Source: Turritopsis dohrnii
Taxonomy: Eukaryota; Cnidaria; Hydrozoa; Anthoathecata; Oceaniidae
Direction of reading: 5' to 3'
DNA length: 64,000 nt
NCBI GenBank assembly: GCA_027922465.2
Contig: BQMF02000228.1
Location: forward strand, 1-64,000
Both the position numbers and the translations under genes were made by a program. The notes beneath the pieces are model-generated. The model worked only from the letters and a program-made list of their open reading frames with translations. It did not search any database and was not told the origin of the DNA. Below, one piece after another: positions 14,123 through 26,346 of this stretch. Every line of letters starts with the position of its first letter. Within the stretch, counting starts at the first letter, position 1.

Positions 14123-15575
14123 CCTTAGGCATTTTTAAAGTGATAAAAGACCCTTAACCGACATTACTTTTCAGAAGATTGGAACAATTAGCAAATGAAC
14201 TTATCTCGTCTGTCATCAGTTTTTGTAGTTACATATTTTTCACGCCATTTTTTCTTTCTCTTTTTATCAATGTCTAAAATTATGATCTTGATTACGATAT
14301 AAAAATTACAAAGACTTATTCATTTCACCTTTTATATTTCGCATAGTTTACTGTTGATATTACGATCAAAGCATCCTGTCAATTCAAGGCAAAAAGCCCA
14401 AACGGGTAGTTGATTAGTCACCAGCGAAGTGTGCAGGGTAATTATTTTACTTGCATTACTCCGAACTCGTTAAAACTATCTCAATTTCTTTGATTTTAAT
14501 CATCGTACGATTTCATTCTTAACCATTAGCGGTGTGTGTAATTATTACTTTTCAAAATAGACATATATCTAGGTGTCGTACCTCATTAGGGAAGGTTTTA
14601 CTATCTATTCAAGGTGTAGACCGTTTCCACTTTATTAGGAAGTTAAGTCACTAATAGCTATTTAGTTTCCAAACCCTCTGCTAAAGAAGCGAAAGTCTGG
14701 GTACAAATAATTAACTCGATTTCTCTCTAATCACGCATTTGAAGTGATGTCAATCATACGTGTAGTGAAATGAGTGCTGAACCCCCAGAAATTGTCGATT
14801 GATTACAATAATCCCTATGATATTCACCAGTATTATAGGGGAACAGTTGTATGGAATGTCAATATATGGTTGACACAAACAAACAAACTAGTCCCATTCC
14901 ATTTCAAATGATTGAAAATTATTTACTTCCTTTTAGTTTGTTTACTACGCTAATATATATGTTAAGTTATCTTCTGCAAGATTGAGAATAAAAAGGGGAA
15001 GGCTTTGATAGGTTAATAGACATTGCTAATATTGACATACGAAGAAGTATATCAAGCAGACAAGAAATGGTAAAGAACGAGAATCTTCTCTATTCTATCA
15101 TCTAGAAGGAGGAGGATATGATAGGCGATAAGAAGTTCTTATCAAAACATCAAAATGAGAGGGGGATGATAAGTATTTAAGATATTAAGTTTTTTTTCTT
15201 CTTTGTATAATTGTAATTACATTAAATATACTATCAACATGAACTAATTGAAAACTTTTGTCCTGATAGTGAATTTTTAGTGAACCCATGGAAAGGCATG
15301 ACAAGGCAAGTATTTCAAATAATGAATTTCAAACACATACAAACAATGATCATCAGAAAGATCATACCTTATCTTTGCTTACCTTTGGGTTAAAAACATT
15401 ATGGATATTTGGGTGATGCAAATCTCACTAGTCACTGGATACATGCACGAGTGGCGTTTAATTTTAGAGAGTGTTATCTATTTAGCAAGTCTGTTTCTTT
15501 GTCCACAGTGCTTAAGGCCGCGCCTTTTTGATAAGCATGCTTGAGATGTCGATGGAAAATATTGTTGGCTTTAGC

Positions 15576-15609
<34 letters not shown>

Positions 15610-16600
15610 GCATAAACAGAACAGGTCCATATGAAAGCTTATCTGGCCTTCCCAGCAACAACAATAATAAAAAATAACAAAAATAAGAAAAGAATTGAGA
15701 TTCACAAATTTTGATGTAATTCTAGTCAAGTGTACGAGAAAACCATGATTTATTTGAGTTCATAACATAGAAGAACACAATGGGTATGATAAACATCTAA
15801 GCTAATATCACCAGACAAGTATTTATCATTTCTATCCGCTTTCAATATAGCAAGGCATATTAGTTCAATAAAGGTATTTTGGGTTAATGACCTCATCCTA
15901 AAATATAATATGAGCTCATTAGTTATGGTTATTCAGCGACGTAAACACGGTCATAAATTTTTTTCCTTTGCTTGTTGTATTTTGTTTACAAATAAACAAT
16001 ATGTTTTTTTTTTGTTGGTTTTATTTTCCTCGTACGTGATTCTTCAAGCAAATTTTCTTATTTCAAATTGAATCTCTGCAATAATATAAAATAATATTTA
16101 AAAAAAACAAAAATAAAAAAAAAACAAAAAAAAAATTGTTCTTAATGAAACCATTCACTGTCCACTGCTTTTCTTCAATACACTCGACGGGAATTATTTT
16201 CCTTTAAAACTAACAAGAATGTCTAAAAATTAGCAGTTGCAAAATTCTGCGCAAATTCAGAATCGGTTCAATTTAACTTTTCCGCTGAGGAAAATCCCAC
16301 AAACCGATTAAGATGCTTAATTTGTAAACCCGTGGTCGAAACAATATACGATACTTCACCGAAAGTATCCCACCTACTGAAAACTAAACCGGATGAAGAT
16401 TGATCACTTGTTTCGCAACGGAGAAATGTTTTCCTGGGAATGATGCTTCGACTGCATGAAATTGCATAAAAGAGAATATCTTTTTTATTAGATGTTGATG
16501 AAAAGACAATCAATCGTTTATTAACAAAACCTTGTAATTACTTGTTTGCCCAGCAACTTTTCTCAAGAAATCATTCAATTGAATATCAGGCAATTCACCC
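14123..16600. other. AT-rich stretch, no gene recognised
   Basis: No supported exons. It holds the CAA microsatellite near 15.6 kb and several A/T-rich tracts (15.95-16.14 kb). Confidence 0.4.
15575..15608. repeat. (CAA)n microsatellite
   Basis: About eleven uninterrupted CAA units, followed by a second short imperfect tract (caacaacaataataa) near 15655. Confidence 0.95.
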
Positions 16601-16629
16601 CAACTATACCATACATGGCTCAGGTCTTT

Positions 16630-16639
16630 CCATATATGG
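16630..16639. promoter_or_regulatory. Perfect CArG box (SRF-type site)
   Basis: CCATATATGG exactly matches the CC(A/T)6GG consensus of serum response factor. A near match (CCATACATGG) lies about 22 bp upstream. The pair is about 370 bp upstream of the candidate proximal Myc first exon (ATG 17004). The functional role is inference. Confidence 0.4.
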
Positions 16640-17003
16640 TATGTTGTTTCTTTATATGGTAAACTGTTACATAATAAAATGGTAATAACTTTAATTCTTT
16701 TTCAATACAACGTCTCATATAGAAGGAAGACAGATATATATTGCCATTAAAACGACCTGACAATTGCAGAAGGTAATCAGCGTGGGCAGCAGTTAACATA
16801 TTGTTATGCGTATTGATTGACCTCTAATTAGTGAATTAATTCATCGTTCGTTATTACTAATTACATCTTAAATGAACTCCAATCCATTTAAATGAGATCG
16901 TAAATAGGAGAGCTCATTTACTCCTTATCGGGTTGACAAAGGAGGTGGTGTGATACAGAGTGTGTGAAGAGATTTAGAAGAAGATTAATCTTTTGCTAAC
17001 AAG

Positions 17004-17029
17004 ATGAATGTTTATCCGCTAGAAAACCA
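17004..17029 (+). CDS. myc: Candidate proximal first coding exon of Myc
   Basis: ATG followed by seven codons and two bases (MNVYPLEN + CA), ending at a consensus donor (CA|GTAAGT). Its two leftover bases join the first base of the exon at 19278 to restore the open Myc frame (...ENHSQEFQL...), giving 389 aa in total. The intron would be 2.25 kb. The short leader upstream (16920-17003) is free of other ATGs close to the start. Support is phase, donor quality and location, with no transcript evidence. Confidence 0.5.
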
Positions 17030-17475
17030 GTAAGTCTGTATTTTATGTATTTTGATGGTTTCTGTTTACTATTAAGCCGGTCATAAAGATTTTTTCGGTC
17101 AAAACGGGATAAACTTCTTTTCTTTGTAATTTATTTACTCTTCTGCGTGTATCTGCGACTATTTGGTTTTGGCGTTGCACTCTCCTCTCAACACACCTGC
17201 TTCCTTCTTACCTGTTGCATAATCAAATTAAATTGTAGGCCGTTATGCGTCAGCTTAACATGTCGTAGAATGTTGGCAACCGAACACCTATCTAAATATA
17301 GACAGAACCAAACAGCAATCAGTTGTTTTGATAATAAGAAAATTGTGTTCACTAAAGCGGAGAGGATTATGTAATAAGAAACTCATTTATTTACGAAAAC
17401 CATTTTTGGGATAATATTTTTATGAAATTAATTTGTAAACGGAAATGAAAAGCGGCAAACAAGAATCATTCAGGG

Positions 17476-17578
17476 AAAGTCCCCAACCTCGGACCCAGGC
17501 TTTTTTGTCTTTTGGATTTGCGGATGTAAAGCGGCGAATAAGGCAAGAAACCCTGGGTTCGAGTTGGGGAAAATCCCT
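17476..17578. repeat. Foldback repeat with ~37-bp imperfect arms
   Basis: The left arm (gggaaagtccccaacc...cccaggctttttt) and the right arm (aaaccctgggttcgagttgg) are imperfect reverse complements around a loop of about 30 bases. It is probably a small MITE or foldback element. The 'ggttcgag' word mimics a tRNA B box, but no tRNA fold is present. Confidence 0.55.
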
Positions 17579-18977
17579 TCACCCACAAAGTAGCAAATGA
17601 GAAAAAAAGTACTTTCTATTGCGCATGTATTATTTAGCAATTAGCAATCAAGGAAACGGAATTTGAAGCAAGTGTGAGGAAAAGATTATTGTTACCGTAT
17701 TGATTGTAAAACATCGCGATTTCAAAAGAAAATGTTGCGACGTATGAATGCGATACGAGAAGATAAATTCAGTCTATCACTATCATAGGTGCTTATAGAG
17801 TGCATTAAGCACTAAGTTGGTATGGTATGATACCTTACCTATTGACAAAATTTATCAAAAGTATATTTAATTGTAGATAAATAAAATTTAAATTCTTGTT
17901 CAGTAAAAGTATATTTACCAATTAAAATGTGGTGACAACTTGTTTTGTTTCCTAAAACAAAGAGAAGTAGAAATTTTTGGAAGAAGCTAGAAAAATGAAA
18001 ATTACCACTTGATTGGTTTGTTCTTTGTTTGGCATGGTTGTCATGGAGGAAATTGAAGTTCGAAAGCTCGTGGAAACCAAAAGCGGACGGAAATAATATA
18101 CGCGAAAGGAAAAACAGAAAAACATGGATGAAAATAATTTGGAGTCATGCAAGAAAATTAGAAATTAAGATCGTTTTGACCAATCGGCTGCAAAAGCGGA
18201 AATTAATCCATTTGTCGGACATTTACGCTTTAGAAAAACCAAATTAATTTCCTTGTAACAGGCAGTTAATGTTGATGTATTAGTGCCCAAACTCTTTTAA
18301 AATTAATAATATCTGACCATAAAAAAAATAGGAGTTGTAATGGGGCATGGGGAAGAAGCTGTTATGAAATGATTCTACTCAGACATCGGTTAAATTCGGC
18401 TATTATGTGATCTGAGATGTTTTATAAATAGAAACCCACAGCGCCCTGGGCACTACTAGTGTTATTTACAAGACGGAAAAAGATATAAATATATATAAAC
18501 TCTGTTAGTGAAAAATAAAAAGAGTTGTCTTTTATATCTTTCATCAAAAAAAATCTTTAGCTCTTGACTAAAAGTCATATTTTGTATGAGCGCTTCCTGT
18601 GAAGAAAAACTGTAACAAACTGTGATCCTCATATTTGTGTTAATTTGTTTAAAGCAGGTGAAAATTCGATACAGCAGATACTGTTATTTTATTTTTTTTA
18701 AAAAAGCGTTGCGGAATAGTATTTGAACATCGTTTATACTCGAATTTACGTAACCGTCATGAAATCGTATTTAAAAGGCGAATCTTTTTTTTCGCGATAA
18801 AGAAAGAAATAAAAAACCCGACGTAAATAAAAGTTTAGATAAAACAAAAATATTTCTCTTGTATTCATATTCAATAATTAACTAAAAAGCTTTGATTACG
18901 CTTCAATAATTGTTTAAAGTCAACCAATAAGCATTAATATTGAACTTTCAGCCAATCATATTGCGTAAATAATGTGT

Positions 18978-18983
18978 CACGTG
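18978..18983. promoter_or_regulatory. Canonical E-box CACGTG upstream of Myc
   Basis: A CACGTG hexamer lies 391 bp upstream of the internal Myc ATG (19369) and 295 bp upstream of the exon acceptor. Myc/Max heterodimers bind this sequence, so autoregulation is possible. One 6-mer is weak evidence alone. Confidence 0.3.
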
Positions 18984-19277
18984 GTATTCTTTCATGCTCA
19001 TTTTCTCCTCGTGTGCTGGTAAACGTCATTTCATAAAGCCGCTGTCCGAAGGTGCAGCATGAGAAAATTTATTTGAAATTTAGCGGCAATTTTTTTACAT
19101 ATTCAGTATAGTGAGTTATTAGAGCGACGTTTTGCATACAGTGAGTTATTTCATTTCTAGTGGATCAGTTTTAACATAGATATATTGAGGATGTATATGC
19201 TGTAATTTTGTTGTATTTTCGTTTGTAAAAAAACCTTTGATATTGTATATAATGTTGTATCCCTATAATTTCTCTAG

Positions 19278-21861
19278 TTCACAAGAGTTTCAACTAACGA
19301 CAGCTGAATCGTTTCGAATCCCGTTGCGAAGAAAAAATCTACCTTCGGAAACAACAAGTGCTGCAAGCATGTACGAACAGTCCTTGGACCTGGAAACATT
19401 TAACTCGTATCTTAGTCAACATACAGATCCAAATGAGTCGAGGTTTTATGATGACTTCTTCAACTTAGCCACATCACATGACTGGAAGGGTGGAAAGCGC
19501 CTGCCAGGTTTGCCGACACCTCCTTCAACACCTGATAAGGCTTTTCATTTCGAAATGCAACATGTAAGCGGTTATCAAAATACACACCAAAGACATCCGC
19601 AACAACAACACAGTCCAACTCTAGGTAAGTTCACGAGAAATTCGCCAGGTTTTCCTCAAACCTCCTTAAAAAAGAAAGCTTAATTGTTTCTCAAGGAAAT
19701 TGCTTGATTATTTCTTATATTTACCGATAATTTTTTAGGTTTACAAGTTGTACCGAATTCGGTCGATGACCACCAACAAAATGATTACATATCCTGGTTA
19801 TCTCAAGACGCCGGAAAGTATTTTACAGATCAACAAGATAATTTGAGTCGAGCTCTCACGCCTGCAGACGAGCGAGGAAACCAATCACCTCAACTTCCTA
19901 TGGATCGGAACGGTAAGTTACGAATTCATAATAAAATTAAAAACTATTTAACACGGTTTGCACGAATTATAATCACAACAAATTTCATTTGCTATGTTTA
20001 CTTCGTAATTTTTACTGTTTCAAACTTACCAGCTGCCATGCATAGAAATGTATTTTCACAAAGGAAGTGTAATCAATTACAGACAGCAACGTACGATGAC
20101 CATTGAGAATAATACATCAATTAACCGATTGACTGAAGTAACACTTTTTTTTTTCTTTTTTAAAAAATAATGATAATACCAGTCGTTACTTCTTTGTTTC
20201 TCACTTATTACGTGTAATAATCACTTGCTTTCGTTTATTTGTTTTCATAAAAAGAAAAAATCGTGTTTGATTTCTGACCATTGTGAAGTTACCGTCAGCC
20301 ATGTGGTCATCTAAATTGTAGAATTCCCATAACAGGCTAACATAAACAAATAACAGGCTAACATAAACAAATGCACAAAAACCAAGTTAGAAAACGATCA
20401 TTATTCTTAGAAGAAAGACTTTGAAACATAAACTTAGTAGAGTTACATAAAAAAAGTTGTTGTTTTTTTGCCAGCTAATTAATGTAAATAGCCTTTCTGT
20501 CTGAACGCAAAATAAGTGAATACCGGTTTTAATTATGAATAGAATATTAAAATACATTTACAAATATCACAAAGTCAACAAAGAGGGTGAAAAGTAGTTT
20601 CTTTTGGCGCCATTTTAAATCGATTGGAGTTCAACTGCTGCCTCTCCTTTTCTCCAACCATAGCAGATGTTTGCAAGAAAACAATATCAAAAGTGATCAA
20701 ATAATCATTTATTTGTATATGTATTTACTAATTTATTTATTTACTGTTCCCAAGTAGTTATTAGCTTTTCTCTTTTCAATGTTTATTTTAGTCTCTTTCT
20801 ATTTCTCTCTTTTTTTTACCAACAACAACTATACGAAAAATAGATATGGACTTCATGCGTTGATTTTATCCTTTGGCTTTTGTTTTTTAATAAGCTTAAT
20901 TCTATTTTTTGAAACACAACAGTTAGCTAGTTTTGAATCGCAGGCAGCTGGATAGATCGACATAAAATACCATTGTTCCATTTTTATCCTACATACGTTC
21001 TAAATTTCATTTAATCAATTTTCACACAGGTACATCCAAAATCTTAAAAACGGCCAAAATGTTTGAAATAAAAGAGCCTCAGAATTAGGCATGATTTTGA
21101 TTCAATAATCTGTGAGAAAATTTTTTTTGCTTTTGTTCCTTATAAATTTGTTTACACATGCCGACAAAGAGGTTAATAAAGTAAGAATGTTGAGCGTTTT
21201 GTTATTAATGTTTCAAATTTTTTATTATTTGTTTTCAGGTCAATATGCTGGCTTGGACGATCCACGACACAACACTGCCCATCTTGCAAACCTTCCCGAA
21301 AGTTTATTGTCACCCGTCAGTCCGCGACAAAACTTGAAGCGTACATACCCATTCAACAATGGTAACACACAGAACAACAATAACAACAACAACAACACAA
21401 ATAACTACATAAACAACAATTATAACACAATCATTCGCTCTCCTAATAATGTCATCAGTCCTATACCAAGACATTTCACCAACGAGATGATTTTGAACAC
21501 CATGCGCAGTAGCGAAGAGAATTACTATAGACAGTTAGCGTACGAGAAAATGCGCTCCCAACAGAAATTCGACGACGTGGAGGAGCACGAGTCCCACAAC
21601 GAACTAAGTCGTGCGACACATAATGTTTTGGAAAGACAACGACGAAACGACTTGAAATTACGTTTTAATATCCTCCGCGATAATATTCCGGAACTTTCGA
21701 ACAACGATAAAGCGCCAAAAATACAAATATTAAAGAAGGCGCTCGAACATTTGGCGGAACTGAAATCACAAGAGCAGAAGCTGCTTGTTGATGTCGAACT
21801 GGAAAAACAACGGAAAATTATTTTACTGAACCGATTAAAAGTTTTACAAGAGTCGTTTTAG
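19278..21861 (+). CDS. myc: Myc bHLH-leucine zipper transcription factor
   Basis: Coding exons are 19278-19624, 19739-19912 and 21239-21861, with GT-AG introns and phases 1 and 1. Numbered for the 389-aa form that starts at 17004, the protein shows a Myc box I-like PTPPSTP at 88-94 (T89 and S92/T93 in the place of the human T58/S62 phosphodegron) after an acidic/aromatic RFYDDFF stretch. A possible Myc box II (DYISWLSQD) lies in the second of these exons, and an Asn-rich tract lies in the last. The C-terminus is a basic helix-loop-helix from about residue 309 (THNVLERQRRNDLK, then NDKAPKIQILKKA), followed directly by a leucine zipper ending at 389. Myc pairs with Max to activate E-box genes. 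The internal ATG at 19369 is an alternative start (350 aa) if the upstream exons are non-coding. The family call is certain; the N-terminus is not. Confidence 0.95.
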
Positions 21862-22556
21862 TTTTTACTCTGATTTTTATTTATATTTATTTTTTATTTA
21901 TTTTTAGATATTTTATATATTTTTAGTTGAGATGTTTTTCTTTCTCGGAATTTCAATCCCTCTTGTACAAATTTAAGACTTTTATGGGATTTGGTTGTAT
22001 ACACATAATATGACAAATTTTTAATACCTACGCTATATCCAAATTTATAAAACAAAGTTTTCTGTTTTTAGAAGACGTGATGTTTTTATACTTTTCAGTT
22101 TATTCTTTCGTAGTTTTTTGTCATCCAAAAAAAAAATCCAACCTTTTTGCTTTTCTCGAATAAAAACCAACGTTTTTTTGTTTTCTGATTTTGTGTGTTT
22201 TTGTAGAATTTTCCAAAGTTTATACACGAGTCTTCTACCATTTTTCATTCTTTGTTGTTTTTGTTGGTCATCATAACATTTTGTATATTTCACTGTATTT
22301 TCTGTTTTCTTTTTCTGTTTGTAATTAGTCTTGACCGAACGTCTCCATTTAGCCTGACTCCTCCTTGCTGGTGCAGACGTGAGTGCTAAAATTAGTAGTT
22401 TTCGTTTGTGGATTCACACGTTTTATGATAGATGGTACTTAAAAAAATAATTGTGACATTTTTTTGTCCAAAGCGGAAAGAAAAGATCTAAATATCCTTT
22501 TGCATTTTCGTTGTGTTATATGGAGAATATTTTATCCATGTTCTACTCTTGATGCA
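21862..22556 (+). other. Probable Myc 3' UTR
   Basis: A T-rich, ORF-poor stretch follows the Myc stop. A polyadenylation signal AATAAA occurs at 22159-22164, and another at 22655-22660 inside the adjacent MITE. The true end of the transcript cannot be read from sequence. Confidence 0.45.
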
Positions 22557-22675
22557 TACCCATCGGGCAAAATCACCAAGTCACTGTGGTGGAGAGCATT
22601 TTTATTGAAATTATATAGATTTCTGTAGAAATGCACTCCTTCGCAGAGGTTTTTAATAAATGTGCCGGCTGGGTA
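22557..22675 (+). repeat. Foldback MITE family copy A, 119 bp
   Basis: It begins TACCCATCGGGC and ends GCCGGCTGGGTA, so the termini are imperfect inverted repeats. The interior carries the family words 'ctgtagaaatgcactcct' and 'cgcagaggttttt.aataaa'. It supplies a possible poly(A) signal to the Myc 3' end. Confidence 0.75.
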
Positions 22676-25042
22676 TATAATCTTTATTCTGTTACTATTT
22701 TTATTTGTTTATAAGTTTGTATTTAACATTTTGGAGGCTATATGGTTCATACTATATGGTTCATACTTTTTTTCAATAAATATCTTACTGAAACATACAC
22801 TAAATACTGTTCAAGTCTAAAATACTGTTCAAGTCTAAAATAAGAGGGAGAAGCATGAAAACATCTGTAAAATTTAGTTTGAAATAAATTATGTGGAATA
22901 CAGTTTTACGAGAAATAAATGTAGTTGTGTTAGATTTTTGTTATAAATGATGTCAACCACTTTCTAGTTACTATGGTCGTCAGGACAATTACTATGGTCG
23001 TCATGACAATTATGTGACAGCGAATGAAATCACCTGGTGCAATTCAAATTTCGACACAAGGGAAAAACATAATGACTGATTGTTGTAAATGAAATTTAAT
23101 AGCCCGCCCCCTTTCCCTCGATAACAAATGGGAATAACGGAGCCAATCTTTAAACAACACAATCTCCATATGTAAATCATGCCGATCTGCCTTGTAAGTC
23201 CCCCGATTTTGTCCTTTAACCCCCTTCATGAGCCTGGTTATGTAAACGTCAACCCAAAACGCATGTGATGGTAAATAAGATTTGTTTACCTTAATTTCGC
23301 TTAGAAAGCATGTTTGTTTCACGAGCGACAGTGAAAATAAACATGGAATTGAAGCGTTTTTTTCAGACTACAATTGACTGTTGTTATTTACCAAGGGTTT
23401 TTCATTTGTTCTAATATTGCTCTTAGATGATGACATTTACATTTACTTAGATATTGGCATCAAAACATTCACCAACTTCATTATAGGCAAATTCAAATCC
23501 TAGATTGCTTTCAAGAAGAAAAGAAATTCAAGTTCGAGCTCTTGAATAAACGAGTTTAATAAATGAGCAGAGAGTGTTACTACACTGACATTTTTTTCTT
23601 ATTTGGTCTCATTATTCTTATTTGGGTAGCTGAGTTATCGAGTCATCTTTTTTGAAACACCTATGTTTTATTTTTGCAATAAAATCTTTTGATCTCATTT
23701 TTGACATATTTGAAGCTTATTATGAAATTGTCCCTATATAAGGGTGTAGCGCAGTGTTTGAAAAGGACTACGTTATAACTGTATTGTTTTGAAAGTATCT
23801 GTCACAACTAATATATTGTATTCAGACATGAAATCAGACCGCCTCCCGTTATATTCTTTTCACGTAATTCAGTTAAATTGATATGACGTCATAAAAAAAT
23901 TCGTCACTTTATACGTTTTTGATCTTTTAATAATGCCACCTGAACACCTGGCGATAAATGACCACTGAGTCGTTCTTCCGGATATGTTCTTCCGGATACT
24001 GGTAAAGTTATTTCCACGCCGTGTTGAACTCGTACAGTGGACTTACTCTCTCCGCTGTCTTTTATTTTCTAACGAACAATACTAAATACGAACAAGGGTT
24101 GATATTTTTCACTTATCATCAATAGCTCGCAATTATATTTTTTCAGACACATTACATGTTCAAAGGGTTTGAACCGCGCCTCATTCTTACTTTTGCAATC
24201 ATCATAAAAAGGGCGTAAATGTCTTATGACATCATTACCAATAAATTTGGAGACAGCCTTTCCTTTCTGATTCTGCCAGCCATTGTTGTTCACATCAAGT
24301 AGCCTGCTCAATTTTTGTTTGAAAAAACGATGAAGAAGAGGAAAAGAATTTTCTTATATTCAATTTTTGAAAGTTTAACAATAATCCGGCGATTTAAAAG
24401 TGTTCTTTTGTGTTTAACCCTGGTCTTTCAATCTCTTAATCTTTTCTTATTCTTCATCAAAGAAAATCAGAATGACGACAAAAAAGAGAAGAAAATAAGA
24501 ATATCCATAATAACAATGACGCACATACTTTTTGAAAAAAGAAAACTAACGACCACCTAAAGTTACTTCATATCAAGGGTAGATGAAAGGGGACTCTTTT
24601 ATATAAACTTTATGATAAAAAAATGTTGAAAAGTTATTATACTGTCTTGTTTTTGTTTGAAATAAAAAGATGTAAAAGATAAAAATAAATCTGGTGTTTA
24701 ATTTATTTCCAACCGTCATATAATGGTTATAAAGGTGAACGACATATGCCAAGCCACCTGGTATCAACATTCTTTGATTTCTCTTGTCTTCACACAAACC
24801 AATATCTCTTAAATACGTTATAGATAACAATAAACATTAGCGGCTTGATACCCATCCAAGCATTGAGAATACAAAAGGAATTTACATTTCTATTCGATAG
24901 AAATATTTGCTGTGGTTTCAATAAAAACATCTGCTGATTCACAGTATTATCGTCGTTCAGAACAAATACGAAATATTTTTTCCATCGTACTTTTTAGACG
25001 CCATGTTTATTTTATTTTTTGTGACGTTTATTTTAGGAATTT
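22676..25042. other. Intergenic stretch with small tandem duplications
   Basis: No gene recognised. Three short tandem duplications cluster at its start: 'tatatggttcatac' near 22740, 'aaatactgttcaagtct' near 22804 and 'ttactatggtcgtca' near 22967. ORFs at 23044-23322 (-) and 24069-24311 (-) show no known domain. Confidence 0.45.
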
Positions 25043-25171
25043 AAGTGGGCAAAATCGTCAAAAAGACCCTGCAGCGAAGTGCATTTTCATTGAAAAGGTC
25101 AGGAATGTACGAGCTTTTCTATAGAAAAGTACTCCTCCGCAGTAGTTTTTCAATAAATTTGACTGGTGGGA
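25043..25171 (+). repeat. Foldback MITE family copy B
   Basis: Shares 'gcagcgaagtgcattttcat', 'tttctatagaaaagtactcc' and the GGGC...GGTGGG edges with copies A, D and E. The ends are slightly eroded. Confidence 0.7.
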
Positions 25172-25298
25172 TGCGTTAAATGTAATTTCGTTGAGGGGGG
25201 CGTTTCTTCATCTTATCTTCGACTTGTTTGTCTTCATCGCTTTTTCGTATCCATGGATACAATTGTAAACTTTTGCAGTCAATTTCATAGACCTTCAC

Positions 25299-25919
25299 AA
25301 GCTTGGTTCTCACTGTGCGCTAACGATCGGATAAGCATGGTGCGCATGGCTTCTTAGCCGATAAAAAGTCTTAGCTCAGTGTGAACGTGAAAAACTACCT
25401 ACTTATCGCGTTCTTTGCCGATCGTAAAAAAAATATCAAATCATTTTGATTTTCAAATTTGTGTTATCGCATCGTTAGCCGAAAGATCAAAGAGGGCCGA
25501 CAAAAAATATACCTAAGAAGTGTAAGACAAAAGTAAATATATAAGTTTCACCTAGGAGGATAGATAAGAATAGATAGAAATTCTATCCTCCTAGGTTTCA
25601 GGTTCTGTCTTCGTTTGAAAAATACCTCCGATCCAAAACATTTTGCTCAAACTTACGTTTCATTCGTTTTTTTCCTCTCCTTCTCCTTCTTCATCGCAAA
25701 AATAATAAAAGAAATTGATTCTTCCTGATTCTTCCATTCTCACTGTTTTGTTTTTTACCGATTAAACAGCTCAATTTTAGACATAAATCTGAAATCTTAA
25801 CGCATAGTGAGAACGAGGAGGTACCTGTAGCACATTTTCTTATCTCACTTCAAGGATCGGCTAAGAAGTCATACGCACCATGCTTATCCGATCGTTAGCG
25901 CACAGTGAGAACCAAGCTT
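25299..25919. mobile_element. Long-TIR MITE, 621 bp
   Basis: Terminal inverted repeats of about 62 bp begin AAGCTTGGTTCTCACTGTGC on both strands, with a few mismatches and one small indel (…CATGGTGCGCATGGCTTC versus …ATGGTGCGTATGACTTC). There is no ORF inside. It contains a perfect 14-bp hairpin (25551-25564 with 25582-25595, arm CCTAGGAGGATAGA). The target duplication is unclear, so I do not assign a superfamily. Confidence 0.8.
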
Positions 25920-25941
25920 TAGTGTACACCTCATACTTTAA

Positions 25942-26178
25942 GGGCAGAAAGTCACGAATGAGCAAAAAAAGAAAACCGATTTTTTTTAATTTTTATAATT
26001 TTTCTTTCTTTGTTTAAAGTAAAAGTAAAAACTTATAACTACTTTTCTTCATCTTCCCTCTGAATCAGTTTCTCCATCTCCATCAATGCACCGCTGAAGT
26101 TTCGCGTTTTTCTGTTTTGGAATGGTCAAAGGCATAAACTTTCGCGAAAAAGGGCGAAAAACGCGAAAGTTTCTGCCC
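25942..26178. mobile_element. TTAA-flanked MITE, 237 bp
   Basis: TTAA at 25938-25941 and 26179-26182 bracket inverted ends GGGCAGAAA...TTTCTGCCC. A TTAA target duplication is characteristic of piggyBac and Kolobok elements. The ends differ from the piggyBac element at 47.5 kb, so it is a separate family. It is non-coding. Confidence 0.7.
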
Positions 26179-26346
26179 TTAAAGTAATCAAATTAATCTG
26201 ATCAAAGAAGCAATTATTTGGAACATGGAACCATTAAGTATGCTTTAAGTGTTGTGTATTTACAAGAAAAATTAAAAAAATTTATGCTACATTGGAAACC
26301 GTAGAAGCCGTTAGGAGGATTAGAAAACACGGTGTTATACGACGCA

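Noticed and set aside
17147..17374. 75-codon ORF following the candidate Myc exon
   Set aside because: Lies in the predicted intron, no homology, no coding signature.
17550..17575. tRNA B-box-like word 'gggttcgagt'
   Set aside because: It is one arm of a foldback repeat; no A box or cloverleaf at the proper distance. A similar word at 44360 is inside Copia gag-pol.
18029..18247. 72-codon Lys/Arg-rich ORF before Myc
   Set aside because: Other frames look equally plausible, none gives a recognisable domain; composition follows an A/G-rich strand.
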